A DNA stretch of 64,000 nucleotides, taken from contig JAIGNY010002171.1 in the NCBI GenBank assembly GCA_020152595.1, forward strand, positions 3,033,501 to 3,097,500. The letters are read 5' to 3'. The translations under genes were made by a program, and so were the position numbers. The stretch comes from Chiridota heheva. Its lineage: Eukaryota > Echinodermata > Holothuroidea > Apodida > Chiridotidae. Below the pieces are notes generated by a model. It ran no database searches, had not been told where the DNA came from, and saw only the letters and a program-made list of their open reading frames with translations. Below, piece after piece: positions 61,880 to 64,000 of this stretch; the first letter of the stretch is position 1; each line of letters starts with the position of its first letter.

Positions 61880-64000
61880 TGATAACTGTCTCCGTTTGGG
61901 CTCTTCGATCTGCTCTGTTTCCAGCTGAGAGAGATCCACAAAGGTGTAGAAAGTACCCCACAGAAGATGGCTTCAACTTTGAAGGGATAGAGGCTCCATA
62001 TCCGCTTTCCCAGATCAAGAAGGTTGAAAAACAAAACAATCTGGCTATTAACGTCTTTGGTTGGGATAAAGGAGTGATCATTCACAGACTCAGCAGACAA
62101 GACAAACACATTCCCAGGATTAACATTCTATTGATTTGAGAAGGTATGTAAGTTCCACTACACGAGGATCAAAAGCCTCAATCGCCTGCTCTATGATCAA
62201 ACCACCTATCAAGAGCGTAAGCACTTCTGCGAGAGGTATCTACATGGCTATTTCAGGGAAGACCTGCTCGAGGCCCACAGACTTGATTGCATGGGAATTG
62301 GTCAAACAGCTGTACGCATTGAGATGTCGAGAGAAGGCGAAAACAGGCTGTCCTTCCAGAAGTATCACAAGCAGCTACCAGCGCCCTACATAATCTACGC
62401 AGATTTTGAAGCGCTTACTCGCAAGATAGGTTGCCCAGAATCCAATCACAGGCGACCCAATACCCTAAAGACTCAGCAGCATGAATCGTGTGGCTATGGG
62501 TATGTAGTGGTAAGGGGTGATGGTCATACAGAGCCTCTTGTAGTATATCGAGGACCAAACGCAGCTGAGAAGTCGGAGGATTTACACCAAGAAGAAGCTA
62601 AGATCAAAGCAGTCCTGGCAAACCCTCGACCTATGATAATCACCAGAGAGGATTGGCGCACACAGCGGACTGTCTTATATGTAAATAAAATCCTCTAACG
62701 GCGACTCTGTCCGCGATCACTGTCATATCACAGGTAATTTTAGAGGTGCTGCGCACAATGCCTGCAACCTGAAGCTGCGCCTGAGCTCCAAACTGCCTAA
62801 CAAACCCAATCCCAGTTGTATTCCATAATCTGCGGGGCTCTGATTCTCATTTGATCATGCAAGCCATTAGCAAAGTGAACGGAAAGATAACCTGCATCCC
62901 TCAACAATATGGAGAAGTATATATCCTTCACCCTAGGTCAGCTGAGGTTCATCGATAGCGCACAATTCCTGCTTACGTCATTGGATAAGCTGGTTGCGGC
63001 TAACAACTCTGATGACTTCCGTATCACAACTGAATATGAACCGGATAAGTAAAAGAGACATTTGTTATTGCGCAAGGGGGGTTACCCTATGAGTATATTG
63101 ATTCCTGGCAGCGGTTTGGGGGAGTGGTTACCACCGGAAGACGCCTTCTATAGCAAGTTCACGGATGAAAATATTGCCAGTGAGGAGAACCAAAATGCAC
63201 AAGAAGTTGGGGGAGCGTTCGAATGTGATAACAAGGGGGATTATCACTCTCTTTACCTGCGGACTGATGTGCTCTTACTAGCTGGTGTCTTCGAGATATA
63301 TCGGAAGACTTGATTGCAGCAGTATGGCTTAGATCCAGCACACTAGTATACAAACCCTGGATTGTCCTGGGATGCACTCTTTAAATATACAGGTGTAGAA
63401 TTGGAACTGTTAACCGACTATAATATGTTTTTCGAGAAAGACATACAAGGTGGTATCTCTATGGTATCAAAGCGCTATGCTAAAGCCAACAATACCTACG
63501 TCTCAGGCTATGACCAGTCAAAGACTAACAATCATATTATCTACCTAGACGCATATAAGCTGTATGGTTGGGCGATGAGTCAAGCAATACCCACGGGTGG
63601 ATTCGAATGGGTGGATGAGGTGGATACTCTTTCACCCGATGCAGAAAAGGGTTACATACTCGAGGTGTACCTTGTGTATCCTCAAGAGCTACGTACATGA
63701 CCTTGACAATGCATAATCCATTTGCACCGGAACGCATGAAGGTGTAGAAGGAGTGGTTGTCAGGTTACCAGCAAGGGCTTCTAAACTCGTCAACTGAGGT
63801 TGAAAAGTTGGTTCCCAATTTCGGTGATAAAAAGCGCTATGTTGTGCACAACCGCAATTTACAACTCTACCTCTCTCTAGGTATGAACTTGAGAAAAATA
63901 CATTGTGCAATTCGGTTTAATCAAAGCAAATGGATAGAGTCCTAAATCAGCATTAATACAGAATTCCGCAAGAAGGCCACTGCGACCAGCTTTGAGAAGG
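61880..64000 (+). pseudogene. Type B DNA polymerase of Polinton/adintovirus type, broken, runs off the window
   Basis: An old copy of a protein-primed family B DNA polymerase. Segments in order: WALRSALFPAERDP and LAINVFGWDKG (61880-62135); a second frame (62145-62695) with the exonuclease box YADFEAL; a third (62715-62825) with HCHITGNFRGAAHNACNL, a conserved insert; LRGSDSHLIMQ; and SLYLRTDVLLLAGVFEI (63250). Polymerase motif A reads YLDAYKLYGWAMSQ (63541-63582), where most relatives have two asparagines before L-Y. At least five frame breaks or stops lie between segments, so no product is expected. Motif C (D-T-D) and the end lie beyond the edge. Neither integrase nor capsid genes are in view, so membership in a full Polinton is inference. 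Confidence 0.75.

Overview
This window is nuclear DNA from an animal. It has genes split by GT-AG introns, modular extracellular proteins, a very high load of retrotransposon relics, and many micro- and minisatellites. The repeat mix (I/Nimb-type LINEs with a CAAA tail, a DIRS-like element, a Polinton-type polymerase relic, a tRNA-derived SINE, tracts of TGACCTTTGACC) suggests a marine invertebrate, perhaps a deuterostome such as an echinoderm or hemichordate. I cannot fix the species from sequence alone.

About 60% of the window is one plus-strand gene, 5112-44702, whose 5' end lies outside or was not found. Sixteen exons join in frame with consistent splice phases and give 797 codons ending in a stop. 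The predicted protein holds the C-terminal part of an F5/8 type C (discoidin) domain, a lone cysteine-bearing half repeat, three tandem fibrinogen-C-related domains of the type found in contactin-associated proteins and neurexin IV, and a short four-cysteine tail. No membrane segment is seen, so the visible part looks secreted.

Its introns are filled with repeats. They hold five of the six copies or fragments of one I/Nimb-like non-LTR element (one copy inside a 47-bp minisatellite), a DIRS-like element with inverted terminal repeats, a MITE-like family with about 55-bp inverted ends, a tRNA-derived SINE, and large minisatellites with units of 31, 26, 77, 47 and 33 bp. The remaining LINE locus, at the left edge, is a nested pair: a younger copy sits inside an older one with a clear target-site duplication.

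Right of the big gene, 44.7-51.3 kb holds no gene I can support: a degenerate 210-bp array, C-rich and CT-rich arrays, a group of nuclear-receptor-like half sites and a long TA microsatellite. At 51308-52711 (minus) lies an intact single-exon gene for a type I membrane protein with three Ig-like folds and a tyrosine-bearing tail that includes an ITSM-like TxYxxV. A TATA box lies upstream. At 56299-59913 (minus) are the last three exons of a gene with a SAM-like segment. The right end (61880 to the edge) is a broken type B DNA polymerase of Polinton/adintovirus type. Fragments of other non-LTR elements lie at 37.2-38.5, 53.9-54.1 and 56.9-58.3 kb.
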